Shown piece by piece: positions 13,127-19,217 of a stretch of DNA of 37,884 nt. Under the pieces are notes generated by a model. The model did not search any database, had not been told where the DNA came from, and saw only the letters and a program-made list of their open reading frames with translations. The position numbers and the translations under genes were made by a program. Source of the DNA: a virus; IMG/VR virus record IMGVR_UViG_3300037475_000024, positions 1-37,884 of that record; one strand, 5' to 3'. Each line of letters starts with the position of its first letter. The first letter of the stretch is position 1.

Positions 13127-13333
13127 ATGAGCGAAAACATCAAAGCTTATTGGAGCATCAGATTGGATGCTGAATGTCCGCACTGCAAGGAAGAGGTCGA
13201 CCTATTGGATGTTGATGATTTTTGGGACGGCAAAACATTTCAATGCGTCGAGCATGGAACGGCCAAAACCCGCAACGTTAGAGTGTTTTGCCCTGAATGC
13301 GGCGAAGATTTCGTTGTCGATTTTGCGCATTAG
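13127..13333 (+). CDS. Zinc-ribbon protein
   Basis: The 68-residue acidic product starts MSENIKAYWSIRLDAECPHCKEEVDLLD and ends VRVFCPECGEDFVVDFAH. CPHC and CPEC form a four-cysteine ribbon, with another CVEHG between. GGGGAGGT precedes the ATG, which was preferred over the in-frame start at 13016. Such ribbons in phage operons often act as adaptors; the partner is unknown. Confidence 0.7.
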   Translation: MSENIKAYWSIRLDAECPHCKEEVDLLDVDDFWDGKTFQCVEHGTAKTRNVRVFCPECGEDFVVDFAH

Positions 13334-13354
13334 AGTTGCCGCATTGGGGAATTC

Positions 13355-13519
13355 ATGAGCAATTGGCATACCGTGTTAGTCGATGATTGGGAAGTGAGAG
13401 ACGAAATTACATGGGAGCGAAAACATTTCGACACGTTTGAGCTTGCAGAAAAAGCCAGAATGGAATGGCAGGACAAGGAACCGAGCCATTACATTAGTAT
13501 CGCCGCGGTTCTCGAATGA
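13355..13519 (+). CDS. 54-residue hypothetical protein before the non-coding RNA region
   Basis: The ORF (MSNWHTVLVDDWEVRDEITWERKHFD...YISIAAVLE) is acidic and aromatic. Its coding quality is similar to its neighbours. A GGGGAATTC stretch precedes the ATG as a weak ribosome site. It is the last protein gene before a 780-nt gene-free interval. Confidence 0.5.
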   Translation: MSNWHTVLVDDWEVRDEITWERKHFDTFELAEKARMEWQDKEPSHYISIAAVLE

Positions 13520-13610
13520 TTTATAGGAGCAGCGAGAAAGCATGCATATCTCAGCGTGAGGCGGAAGTTACCGACGCCAAGCAAGAGCGCAATACTTCGC
13601 ATGCCGCGTT

Positions 13611-13639
13611 CCCGGTGCGCGTAATCACCGGGGCCATGA
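13611..13639 (+). ncRNA. Unit 1 opening hairpin plus GCCATGA
   Basis: 7-bp stem CCCGGTG/CACCGGG with loop CGCGTAAT, then GCCATGA (13633-13639). The next helix TGAGTTTGC/GCAAACTCA (13641-13649 with 13716-13724) closes a multi-hairpin domain just inside the GCCAT/ATGGC pairing. Confidence 0.6.
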
Positions 13640-13863
13640 ATGAGTTTGCTTTTTGAATCTGAACTGGCGGGAATCCCGGGTTTCAGCAATTGCCCGCTCA
13701 ACGACCAAGAGAAAGGCAAACTCACTGATGGCGAACGCCCGGGCTGATGGGCTAAGAGTTGGGCGGGTACGCGCTACGGCGCCGAAACGAACTGAAAGCC
13801 AGCGGTTAATCCCGCGAGAAGCTGGCAACAAGCCCGAGATCAGCGCGGGCCGCCATCACCTAA

Positions 13864-13893
13864 CCTGCGTCGGGTAAGAGCGCAGGGCCATGA
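13864..13893 (+). ncRNA. Unit 2 opening hairpin plus GCCATGA
   Basis: 6-bp stem CCTGCG/CGCAGG with an 11-nt loop TCGGGTAAGAG, then GCCATGA. The flank TAACC before the stem is shared with unit 3. Confidence 0.6.
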
Positions 13894-13895
13894 CA

Positions 13896-14001
13896 AGAGC
13901 GGTAGCTCAGTTAGTAGAGCGTAGCGAAGATCAGGCCTCTGAGGGTGCACCTCAAGCCCACATAAGTAGCTAAGGCCGCTGGTGCAATTCCGGCCCGCTC
14001 C
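13896..14001 (+). ncRNA. tRNA-like element with canonical acceptor and D arms but no recognisable anticodon arm
   Basis: GAGCGG (13897-13902) pairs with CCGCTC (13995-14000). T8-A9 equivalents and a standard D arm GCTC-AGTTAGTA-GAGC (13905-13920) follow. The T-arm position holds GCTGG-TGCAATT-CCGGC (13978-13994), where the loop has G instead of the usual second T. Between D and T arms there are 57 nt instead of about 22, with TAGC/GCTA and GAGG-GTGCA-CCTC pairings. No CCA follows. It looks like a tRNA remodelled as a structural part. Confidence 0.6.
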
Positions 14002-14004
14002 TGT

Positions 14005-14077
14005 GATGGCGAATCAAAAAGATTGGGAACATTAGGTACGTACCATGCTTTTCGTGAAGTGATTACACGACGCCATC
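14005..14077 (+). ncRNA. 73-nt cloverleaf-like element with non-tRNA loops
   Basis: GATGGCG (14005-14011) pairs with CGCCATC (14071-14077). AATC-AAAAA-GATT (14012-14024) follows in the D-arm place. CAT..GGT-ACGT-ACC-ATG (14030-14047) is in the anticodon-arm place. TCGTG-AAGTGATTA-CACGA (14052-14070) is in the T-arm place. The total length equals a tRNA, but none of the conserved tRNA bases are present. Confidence 0.5.
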
Positions 14078-14084
14078 ACGTTAA

Positions 14085-14114
14085 CCTCCGCCGCGATAGT
14101 GCGGAGGGCCATGA
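14085..14114 (+). ncRNA. Unit 3 opening hairpin plus GCCATGA
   Basis: 7-bp stem CCTCCGC/GCGGAGG with loop CGCGATAGT, then GCCATGA. The loop resembles that of unit 1 (CGCGTAAT). ACACTC/GAGTGT (14146-14164) and TCGG/CCGA (14165-14178) hairpins lie in the following domain. Confidence 0.6.
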
Positions 14115-14196
14115 AGGAAGTCTTTTAGTTGGATGCTAACCACATACACTCAGCCAGTGAGTGTTCGGCGGTCACCGACGGCTAGAGGGCTTCGCT

Positions 14197-14279
14197 TGAT
14201 GGCGCAGCACTGTGGGAAGGGCACCAGGAGGTCACTCGGGTAAAGCGCATGTAGGTTCGAATCCTACCGCCATCGACCA
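14197..14279 (+). ncRNA. 3' tRNA-like element with canonical T arm and ACCA end
   Basis: GATGGCG (14198-14204) pairs with CGCCATC (14268-14274); an extra T-G pair (14197, 14275) would give 8 bp, leaving A then CCA at 14276-14279. The T arm GTAGG-TTCGAAT-CCTAC (14251-14267) is fully canonical. The 46 nt between do not fold into a standard D arm plus anticodon arm by eye. It may be a tRNA mimic or processing signal at the 3' end of the large RNA, or an odd tRNA. Confidence 0.55.
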
Positions 14280-14300
14280 AACAATGGAGGAAGTAAAGGA

Positions 14301-14519
14301 ATGACAGCCAAATGGATCAGACTAAGGGAATGGGTTAAAGCCACATTCGGCGATGACCCTCCGCACATCAATACGATTCGCAACTGGATTCGTGATGGGA
14401 AGATTAGCCCGCCACCAAAGAAACACGGTAGAGATTACTACTTTCGCCCTGATGCGGAATACGTCGATACGACGCATACAAAACCAAGCTTGTTGACGCG
14501 TATTGGTAGGGCGGCGTAA
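14301..14519 (+). CDS. xis: Excisionase (lambda Xis-like)
   Basis: The 72-residue product equals lambda Xis in length and has the same core: TIRNWIRDGKISPPPKKHGRDYYF here against TVRRWVRECRIFPPPVKDGREYLF in lambda (both shown in parts of the alignment by eye). It is a winged-helix DNA-bending protein that directs integrase to excise. GGAGGAAGTAAAGG precedes the ATG. The stop overlaps the integrase start (TAATGG), so the two are coupled, again as in lambda. It begins 20 nt after the ACCA of the structured RNA. Confidence 0.9.
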   Translation: MTAKWIRLREWVKATFGDDPPHINTIRNWIRDGKISPPPKKHGRDYYFRPDAEYVDTTHTKPSLLTRIGRAA

Positions 14520-15613
14520 TGGCTCCGAGAAAGCGCAGCTTCGCCAAGCGCGACTTGCCGGCCAATCTCTATGAGAACGATGGCTATTACAGCTGGAAAG
14601 ATCCTCGCACCGGGAAACATTACGGCATCGGTCGCGACAAGAAAGCCGCCATACGACAAGCCAACGAAGCGAATTTTGCGATCAACGGTGAACTGGAAAA
14701 GGCTCGACTGGTTGACAGAATCAACGGCGACGCCGAACGCACCTTCGAGAATTTCATCCCAATTTATGAGGCGGAGCTAGACAAGAGAGAGCTCGCGGAA
14801 ACTACGCTAAGGTGGAGAAAGCAACGCCTCCATAAGGTCAAAGCGGAGCTCGGTTCATGTGTCCTTGCCAGAGTATCCACACTTCAAATTTCCGCGATTC
14901 TCGATGCCATAGAGGCAGAAGGGAAGGCGAGGATGGCGCAGGTATACCGATCAGAGTTGCACGACTTTTTCCGCTCCGCCGAGGCCAAGGGTTGGATTGA
15001 TAAAAACCCGGTCACCGTTACCAAAGCCGCCGACGCGAAGGTAAAGCGCGAGCGGCTTACCCTAGAGGCATTCACCGCAATCTATGCCAAGGCGCTTGAA
15101 ATGGAGCCTTGGGTAGCGAATAGCATCGCCCTAGGATTGGTGACGGCGCAGCGCCGGGAGGATATCTCGAAGATGCAGTTCTCCGACATCCAGGATGGGT
15201 TTCTGTATGTGGAGCCAGGCAAGACCGAAAAAACTACCGGAATAAAAATACGCATCCCGGTAAAACTGAAGCTCGAAGCCTTGGGCTGGACCTTGGAAAG
15301 CATCGTGAAACAATGTCGCCAAGGAATCCTCGGGAATTACATGGTAAGGAATGACAAGAATCACGCCAAAGCCAAGGCCGGTAAACCCCTCCATGTCAGC
15401 AGCCTATCAGCCGGATTTGCTGAGGCGCGCAAGGCTACCGGTTTAAAGTTCATCGGGACCCCGCCAAGCTTCCACGAATTGCGGTCCCTGGCAAAGCGCC
15501 TTTACGACGAACAGGGAATTGATACGAAGACGCTTCTTGGACACAAAACCGAGCAAATGGCTAGCCTTTACGGCGATGTTCGCGGGGCGGAGTGGCTAGA
15601 GGTGAAGGTATGA
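14519..15613 (+). CDS. int: Tyrosine integrase, lambda Int family
   Basis: The 364-residue product (lambda Int 356) has the lambda arm-binding domain at 1-55 (RDLPANLYENDGYYSWKDPR, TGKHYGIGRDKKAAI). A SAM-like core-binding domain spans about 70-175, followed by the catalytic domain. Catalytic residues seen: R212 or R213 (TAQRRED), K238 (EKTTGIKI), H319-x-x-R322 (FHELRSLAKRLY), H342 (LLGHKTEQM) and Y351 (ASLYGDV). All are present, so it should be active. It would recombine attP (16330-16379) with the 3' end of a host tRNA-Pro gene. Confidence 0.96.
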   Translation: MAPRKRSFAKRDLPANLYENDGYYSWKDPRTGKHYGIGRDKKAAIRQANEANFAINGELEKARLVDRINGDAERTFENFIPIYEAELDKRELAETTLRWRKQRLHKVKAELGSCVLARVSTLQISAILDAIEAEGKARMAQVYRSELHDFFRSAEAKGWIDKNPVTVTKAADAKVKRERLTLEAFTAIYAKALEMEPWVANSIALGLVTAQRREDISKMQFSDIQDGFLYVEPGKTEKTTGIKIRIPVKLKLEALGWTLESIVKQCRQGILGNYMVRNDKNHAKAKAGKPLHVSSLSAGFAEARKATGLKFIGTPPSFHELRSLAKRLYDEQGIDTKTLLGHKTEQMASLYGDVRGAEWLEVKV

Positions 15614-16242
15614 AAGAGCGCCCTATTCTCTTTAATGGGCCGATGGTCCGCGCAATCCTGGAAGGCAGGAAGACGCAGACGCGGCGAATCATAAAGCCAC
15701 AACCGCAGCTAATAGAGTCTTCTGGACGCTGGTTTTGGGAAAAAGCGCTAGACGTGAATGAATATCCGCTTGTCGATGCCTCACGGCACTGGTGGGAATA
15801 CTACGGTACCAGCCAATTGGGAAAGCCAGGCGATCGGCTTTGGGTGCGGGAAACTTTTAGCGGCCCTCGTTCGGTCGATAACTTACCGCTCAGCGAATGG
15901 AATCCACGCGCTTGGAATTGCCCAATCTGGTATTGGGCCGATGGCGATCCAGAATATGGCGACTGGACGCGCAATCGTCCATCAATCCACATGCCTCGAT
16001 GGGCTTCGCGCATCACACTGGAAATCACCGGCGTTCGCGTGGAGCGGTTGCAGGACATTAGCGAAGCGGATCTGAAGGCGGAAGGCGTCCGCGAGGGAAC
16101 GGGCGATTTTGCGGGCTGCTTTTCCTGCGGAGCAGCCCTGAGTGGGACGACCGCAAGGGAATGCTATTCCAGGTTTTGGGCAGGATCTTGGGATAACAAT
16201 CCTTGGGTTTGGGTGATCGACTTCCGGGCTATTAAGCAATAA
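15610..16242 (+). CDS. ASCH-like conserved phage protein
   Basis: The 210-residue product starts MKERPILFNGPMVRAILEGRKTQTRRIIKPQPQ, the signature opening of a widespread phage protein with an ASCH-like (PUA-related) fold, often labelled morphogenetic. Further conserved blocks: GKPGDRLWVRETF, MPRWASRITLEITGVRVERLQDISEADLKAEGV and NPWVWVIDFRAI. ASCH folds bind RNA or modified nucleotides; the true role in phages is unclear. The ATG at 15610 overlaps the integrase stop. It is unusual to find it between int and attP. Confidence 0.8.
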   Translation: MKERPILFNGPMVRAILEGRKTQTRRIIKPQPQLIESSGRWFWEKALDVNEYPLVDASRHWWEYYGTSQLGKPGDRLWVRETFSGPRSVDNLPLSEWNPRAWNCPIWYWADGDPEYGDWTRNRPSIHMPRWASRITLEITGVRVERLQDISEADLKAEGVREGTGDFAGCFSCGAALSGTTARECYSRFWAGSWDNNPWVWVIDFRAIKQ

Positions 16243-16300
16243 TTTTGAATTAATTGAAGCCAAAATATGCCAGCCGAACGACAAGAATATGACAGAAAAA

Positions 16301-16319
16301 ACTTATCCACAGCATAAGT
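16301..16319. promoter_or_regulatory. Palindrome with a perfect DnaA box beside attP
   Basis: ACTTATCCACAGCATAAGT has 6-bp arms (ACTTAT/ATAAGT) and includes TTATCCACA (16303-16311), the consensus DnaA-binding site. It lies 11 nt before the attP core. It may be an integrase or Xis arm site, or may bind DnaA; the sequence alone does not decide. Confidence 0.5.
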
Positions 16320-16328
16320 CATTGATTA

Positions 16329-16379
<51 letters not shown>

Positions 16380-16539
16380 GAGAAGGAATTGCCATTTTTG
16401 CATATAATACAATTACTTAACGTGGAAATTGGGGTGTCTCTGATACTACTAAAACCCACAATTACGACCTAATAAAATCAGGCTCTTACATGCTTATATT
16501 GGAATTCGATTTTCGCCCATTCATGCCGAGGATTAATCA

Positions 16540-16836
16540 ATGAAGGTGCAAGATTTATCCGGCGCGGAACTGGATTATTGGGTTGCGAAGGCAACCGGAA
16601 TGCTGCGCTCAATGTCGGGAAAAAGGGAATTTAGGCTTGGGGAATTTAGCCCTTCGACTGAATGGCAACATGGCGGCCCGATCATCGAGCGGAAGAAAAT
16701 TTCACTCGATTATTACAGCGATAGCGGTAGATGGTGTGAGAACAATAGCTTTTTTGCTGAAACCCCACTAACCGCCGCCATGCGTGCGTTCGTTGCAAGT
16801 AAGTTCGGGGAGGAAGTAGACGCCCAAGCGACCTAG
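16540..16836 (+). CDS. DUF2591 / NinX-like phage protein
   Basis: The 98-residue product begins MKVQDLSGAELDYWVAKATGM, the typical start of DUF2591 proteins (P22 NinX type). Further matches: FSPSTEWQHGGPIIERKKISLDYY and PLTAAMRAFVASKFGEEV. Function is unknown even in model phages. It lies outside attP, on the other side from the early operon, and has no obvious coupled neighbour. It therefore probably has its own promoter and sits at a prophage end. TATAAT at about 16401 is a possible -10 without a good -35. Confidence 0.82.
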   Translation: MKVQDLSGAELDYWVAKATGMLRSMSGKREFRLGEFSPSTEWQHGGPIIERKKISLDYYSDSGRWCENNSFFAETPLTAAMRAFVASKFGEEVDAQAT

Positions 16837-16915
16837 ATTGAAGATTATCAATCAAGCCACCATACGGTAACGGTTCGTATCGCCTGGGCTAGGTGAGAGA
16901 AGATTAGCATAAATA

Positions 16916-17104
16916 TTAGCGCCCCGGTAAATGCACAATATGCCCATACCCGAACATCCCCAAAACGATGATTATGGCGATGATTATCGCCGCGACCTGG
17001 ATAATTTTCTTGAACGGCTCCGCCAACGGCAGCAGCATGACAAGATATAGCAGCAGTCCAAGAACGACGCAGGTAATGATTACTTGAATCAGCATATCAA
17101 TCAT
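16916..17104 (-). CDS. Small two-span membrane protein
   Basis: The 62-residue product has two hydrophobic segments (MLIQVIITCVVLGLLLYLVMLLPL and IIQVAAIIIAIIIVLGMF) separated by AEPFKKI. This pattern matches the Thivi_2564-type small phage membrane proteins common near lysis genes. It is the last gene of the late transcript, downstream of holin and endolysin, so an accessory lysis role is possible. No ribosome site stands out beyond a weak GGATCC-proximal purine run. Confidence 0.7.
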   Translation of the reverse strand: MIDMLIQVIITCVVLGLLLYLVMLLPLAEPFKKIIQVAAIIIAIIIVLGMFGYGHIVHLPGR

Positions 17105-17159
17105 GAGCGGATCCTAACTCGTACCGACGTAGGCACGGAGACTAGCCGAAAGCCGAATA

Positions 17160-17192
17160 GGCCGAGGAGGAATACCAGCAACCTCCTTGGCC
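17160..17192. terminator. Strong hairpin between late genes (possible attenuator)
   Basis: GGCCGAGGAGG/CCTCCTTGGCC forms an 11-bp stem with an 11-nt loop. No T-run follows in either direction, so it is not a classic terminator; it may limit read-through to the last late gene or protect message ends. Confidence 0.4.
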
Positions 17193-17219
17193 ATCGTTTC
17201 AAAATGTAGTATCGGAAAA

Positions 17220-17525
17220 TCACGCAGTAACGGTCGCGGTCACGGTGTCAGGAACCTGCACAGTTACCTCGCCGGTTCCGCCAACGGTAAACGCCGCACT
17301 GATAGCGTCAGCGCCGAGCGCAACCCCGGCCGCATCCAGTCGTTGCGCATGCGCAATATATTCCCCTGCCGGAACATTCAAGAACGTCGCCGACAATCCG
17401 TCGACATCCTGGACGGGAATCGGCGTAGGCGGTCCGCCGATCAGGGAAATACGCAATTTGCCGGAAACGGTCCCGGCCGGGAAAAGTTGGTCTTTCGACA
17501 CCACCTGTACGAATACGCTCGACAT
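17220..17525 (-). CDS. Hypothetical beta-rich protein near the lysis genes
   Basis: The 101-residue product (MSSVFVQVVSKDQLFPAGTVSGKLRISLIGGPPTPIP...) alternates hydrophobic strands and ends TVGGTGEVTVQVPDTVTATVTA, which looks like an immunoglobulin-like beta-sandwich. Such domains decorate virions or adhesins. There is no signal peptide. It lies downstream of the holin, at the far end of the late region. Confidence 0.7.
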   Translation of the reverse strand: MSSVFVQVVSKDQLFPAGTVSGKLRISLIGGPPTPIPVQDVDGLSATFLNVPAGEYIAHAQRLDAAGVALGADAISAAFTVGGTGEVTVQVPDTVTATVTA

Positions 17526-17604
17526 GATTAGCTCCTATTTAATTGGAAGACGCGGTAATATCAATTATAGGACAATACAATTGATCTCTTGCGCATAATA
17601 GGAT

Positions 17605-18111
17605 TTATTTATCACTCGCATGTCGTCCTTGCGCTGACTGTGCGCTGCTCCCAAAAAAATAAGAGAGCACTAGCATGAGAGCACCATCGAGCGTACCGAG
17701 AACCCTCGCAATTAATTCCCGCATTGTGTTATCGATAATATGATTCAGCAGAAACCATTGGACCACCATCCAACCAACGACAACAAGAATGGCAAGACCG
17801 CGAGGCGTCCAGCTGTCGCCAGTTCTTATCTCGCGCTGTCGGGCGCTATCGCGGTCTGCGGCAGCGATTTCTTCGAGCTTTATTCCGGCATTTACAAGCT
17901 GCGCCCGGAATTCCGCATCAATCTGCCGCAGCCGTACTAGATCCTCGGGCCGCATCCCCTGAACCGCTGCCGCGACTTCCTCTTGAGATGCATCGGGATT
18001 GCCTAGGAGTTTCTCGGCCAGAGCCTTGACGGCTACGCCCGCGAGCGGCCCGCCTAATGCAGTAGCCAACGCGGGGGCTACGCTGGCGATTACGTTTTTC
18101 CAGTCGGCCAT
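17605..18111 (-). CDS. Holin (3TM, gene-transfer-agent type)
   Basis: The 168-residue product starts MADWKNVIASVAPALATALGGPLAGVAVKALAEKLLG and continues with RLRQIDAEFRAQLVNAGIKLEEIAAADRDSARQRE, the hallmark of the Holin_3TMs family described in GTA release. The membrane segments are ILVVVGWMVVQWFLLNHII and LDGALMLVLSYFFG, plus the amphipathic hydrophobic N-terminus. It would form the membrane lesion that frees the endolysin, whose gene lies immediately upstream in the transcript. Confidence 0.88.
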   Translation of the reverse strand: MADWKNVIASVAPALATALGGPLAGVAVKALAEKLLGNPDASQEEVAAAVQGMRPEDLVRLRQIDAEFRAQLVNAGIKLEEIAAADRDSARQREIRTGDSWTPRGLAILVVVGWMVVQWFLLNHIIDNTMRELIARVLGTLDGALMLVLSYFFGSSAQSAQGRHASDK

Positions 18112-18543
18112 CTAGAGCACCAGACCTTTCTCATACGGCGCCGCCTTAGACCGCTTGGTCAGCGATTCCCGCCGCATGAGCGCGCCAAACCCTAAGTGAA
18201 TCCAGCCGTATTCGAGAATTAGCTGATCGTACTTAATGTCCGACTCCTCGATTGTCTTCGCCGCCGCGATCAAGCGCAGCCCGATCGGCTTGAAGTCGCA
18301 GGCCAGCCCATAGCAATGTGACGATGTGATTGCGCCACCAAGCAGCTTGTTGAGATAAGGCGAGCGGAAGGCGCTAGTAACGGCGATAGGCACGCCTAGC
18401 AGCGAGCGCACCTTTTCCATTTGCTGCGCTGTATATTCCAGATGAATAAATTCCTCTGCGTCTGGCTTGTTCGGCACGCCCAAGCGCAGTGCAGTCTCGG
18501 AGAACGTCATTTCCTCATAGGTGAAATGCTCGGTGATATCCAT
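18112..18543 (-). CDS. Endolysin, M15-type peptidase
   Basis: The 143-residue product has the M15_3 peptidase pattern: VTSAFRSPYLNKLLGG, then SSHCYGLACDF with H76 and D83, and GWIHLGF with H116 as the third zinc ligand and E111 nearby as the probable base. These enzymes cut peptide bridges of peptidoglycan (D-Ala-D-Ala or endopeptidase type). There is no signal peptide, so release needs the holin encoded next. The start overlaps the previous stop as ATGA. Confidence 0.9.
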   Translation of the reverse strand: MDITEHFTYEEMTFSETALRLGVPNKPDAEEFIHLEYTAQQMEKVRSLLGVPIAVTSAFRSPYLNKLLGGAITSSHCYGLACDFKPIGLRLIAAAKTIEESDIKYDQLILEYGWIHLGFGALMRRESLTKRSKAAPYEKGLVL

Positions 18544-18773
18544 CAGAGCGGCCTCCGATTCTCGATCTTTTCCCGAAGTCGCTGAACCTCAAGCCTCAAG
18601 TCCTGAAGCTCGACGCGCAACGCGTATTTCTCGGCAAGGCCGGACATTTGGGTCTTCAGATCGACGATGGAACTGCCGATCCAAAGAATGCCCGCCGCAA
18701 TCAGCCCGACCAATATTTCCGTTACGCGCTGCTCTAACGGAATACGGCGTCGATTCTCCCGCGGCTCCTGCAT
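18543..18773 (-). CDS. Membrane-anchored coiled-coil protein in the lysis cluster
   Basis: The product has 76 residues from the ATG at 18773. The N-terminus is basic (ENRRRIPLEQR), followed by one membrane span (ILVGLIAAGILWIGSSIV) and then a coiled coil (LRVELQDLRLEVQRLREKIENRR). This topology fits a small inner-membrane spanin-like or antiholin-like protein. No outer-membrane lipoprotein partner is visible beside it. The assignment to lysis is by context. An upstream start at 18812 would overlap the neighbour and is less likely. Confidence 0.65.
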   Translation of the reverse strand: MQEPRENRRRIPLEQRVTEILVGLIAAGILWIGSSIVDLKTQMSGLAEKYALRVELQDLRLEVQRLREKIENRRPL

Positions 18774-18774
18774 A

Positions 18775-18996
18775 TTACTGCCCGGTGAATTGAGCTGCGA
18801 AGTTAGGATCATTCTGCATAGCCTGCAAGAACTCCATGCGATTCATAGGTTGCTGGCCCGCCTCTATTGACTGCTGAACATGGCGCGCATAAGCATCCTG
18901 ATTTCCGAGCTGACCGGCCGTCGAAGTCGGGCTAACCATCGATTTCAATCTGGCCAAGAAATTCATCGGTTGCGGCGATGCGTTCATGGGTTCCAT
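18775..18996 (-). CDS. Hypothetical protein
   Basis: A 73-residue polar protein rich in Met, Gln and Asn (MEPMNASPQPMNFLARLKSMVSP...MEFLQAMQNDPNFAAQFTGQ). AAGGAGAATCGCA before the ATG is a good ribosome site. It lies between the injection-protein genes and the lysis genes. The composition resembles small virion or injection accessory proteins, but no family is recognised. Confidence 0.65.
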   Translation of the reverse strand: MEPMNASPQPMNFLARLKSMVSPTSTAGQLGNQDAYARHVQQSIEAGQQPMNRMEFLQAMQNDPNFAAQFTGQ

Positions 18997-19058
18997 TGCG
19001 ATTCTCCTTAGTTAAATACATCACACATCAAAACGGGCTTTCCCTCTATACTCTTCGC

Positions 19059-19217
19059 ATGTGGCTAATACTTATTTTCATTCTGCTGGTGCTCGTCGCC
19101 TTTTCCGGTCATCTGATTGTCCGGGCCGGCGCTTGGGCGATTGAACGCCTGCGTATTTTGACGACGCCCGAACCTGTTACAATGGCGCGTGCGCCTCGTC
19201 GTTCTCCTATTCGCTAA
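19059..19217 (+). CDS. Plus-strand small membrane protein inside the late region (moron candidate)
   Basis: The 52-residue ORF starts MWLILIFILLVLVAFSGHLIVRAGAWAIERLR, one transmembrane span followed by a basic tail. TATACT ends 6 nt upstream of the ATG, suggesting its own promoter and possibly a leaderless message; the -35 is weak. All flanking genes run the other way. Its sense matches the rightward strand, so it could be expressed in a lysogen. Whether it is translated is uncertain. Confidence 0.45.
   Translation: MWLILIFILLVLVAFSGHLIVRAGAWAIERLRILTTPEPVTMARAPRRSPIR

Larger units (their letters stand above)
13538..14280 (+). ncRNA. Large structured non-coding RNA candidate, three-unit array with tRNA-like parts
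   Basis: No convincing ORF covers these 743 nt, in an otherwise gapless operon. A 5' helix GCATGC/GCATGC (13540-13545 with 13599-13604) encloses two small hairpins. Three units follow. Each begins with a hairpin and then GCCATGA: CCCGGTG/CACCGGG (13611-13632), CCTGCG/CGCAGG (13864-13886), CCTCCGC/GCGGAGG (14085-14107). Each then has a central GATGGCG (13727, 14005, 14198) and a closing CGCCATC (13851, 14071, 14268). The hairpin stems differ in sequence but remain paired, which is covariation inside one molecule. GATGGC can pair either with the upstream GCCAT or the downstream GCCATC. Three segments fold as tRNA-like cloverleaves. It resembles in kind the large phage RNAs GOLLD and ROOL; membership is unproven. 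Confidence 0.65.

Noticed and set aside
13653-13877. 74-codon plus-strand ORF in the structured region
   Set aside because: No ribosome site; composition follows the RNA helices, and it covers unit boundaries arbitrarily.
13538-14280. tmRNA
   Set aside because: The tRNA-like parts have a D arm, and the known tmRNA 5' and 3' signatures and an Ala-encoding tag are absent.
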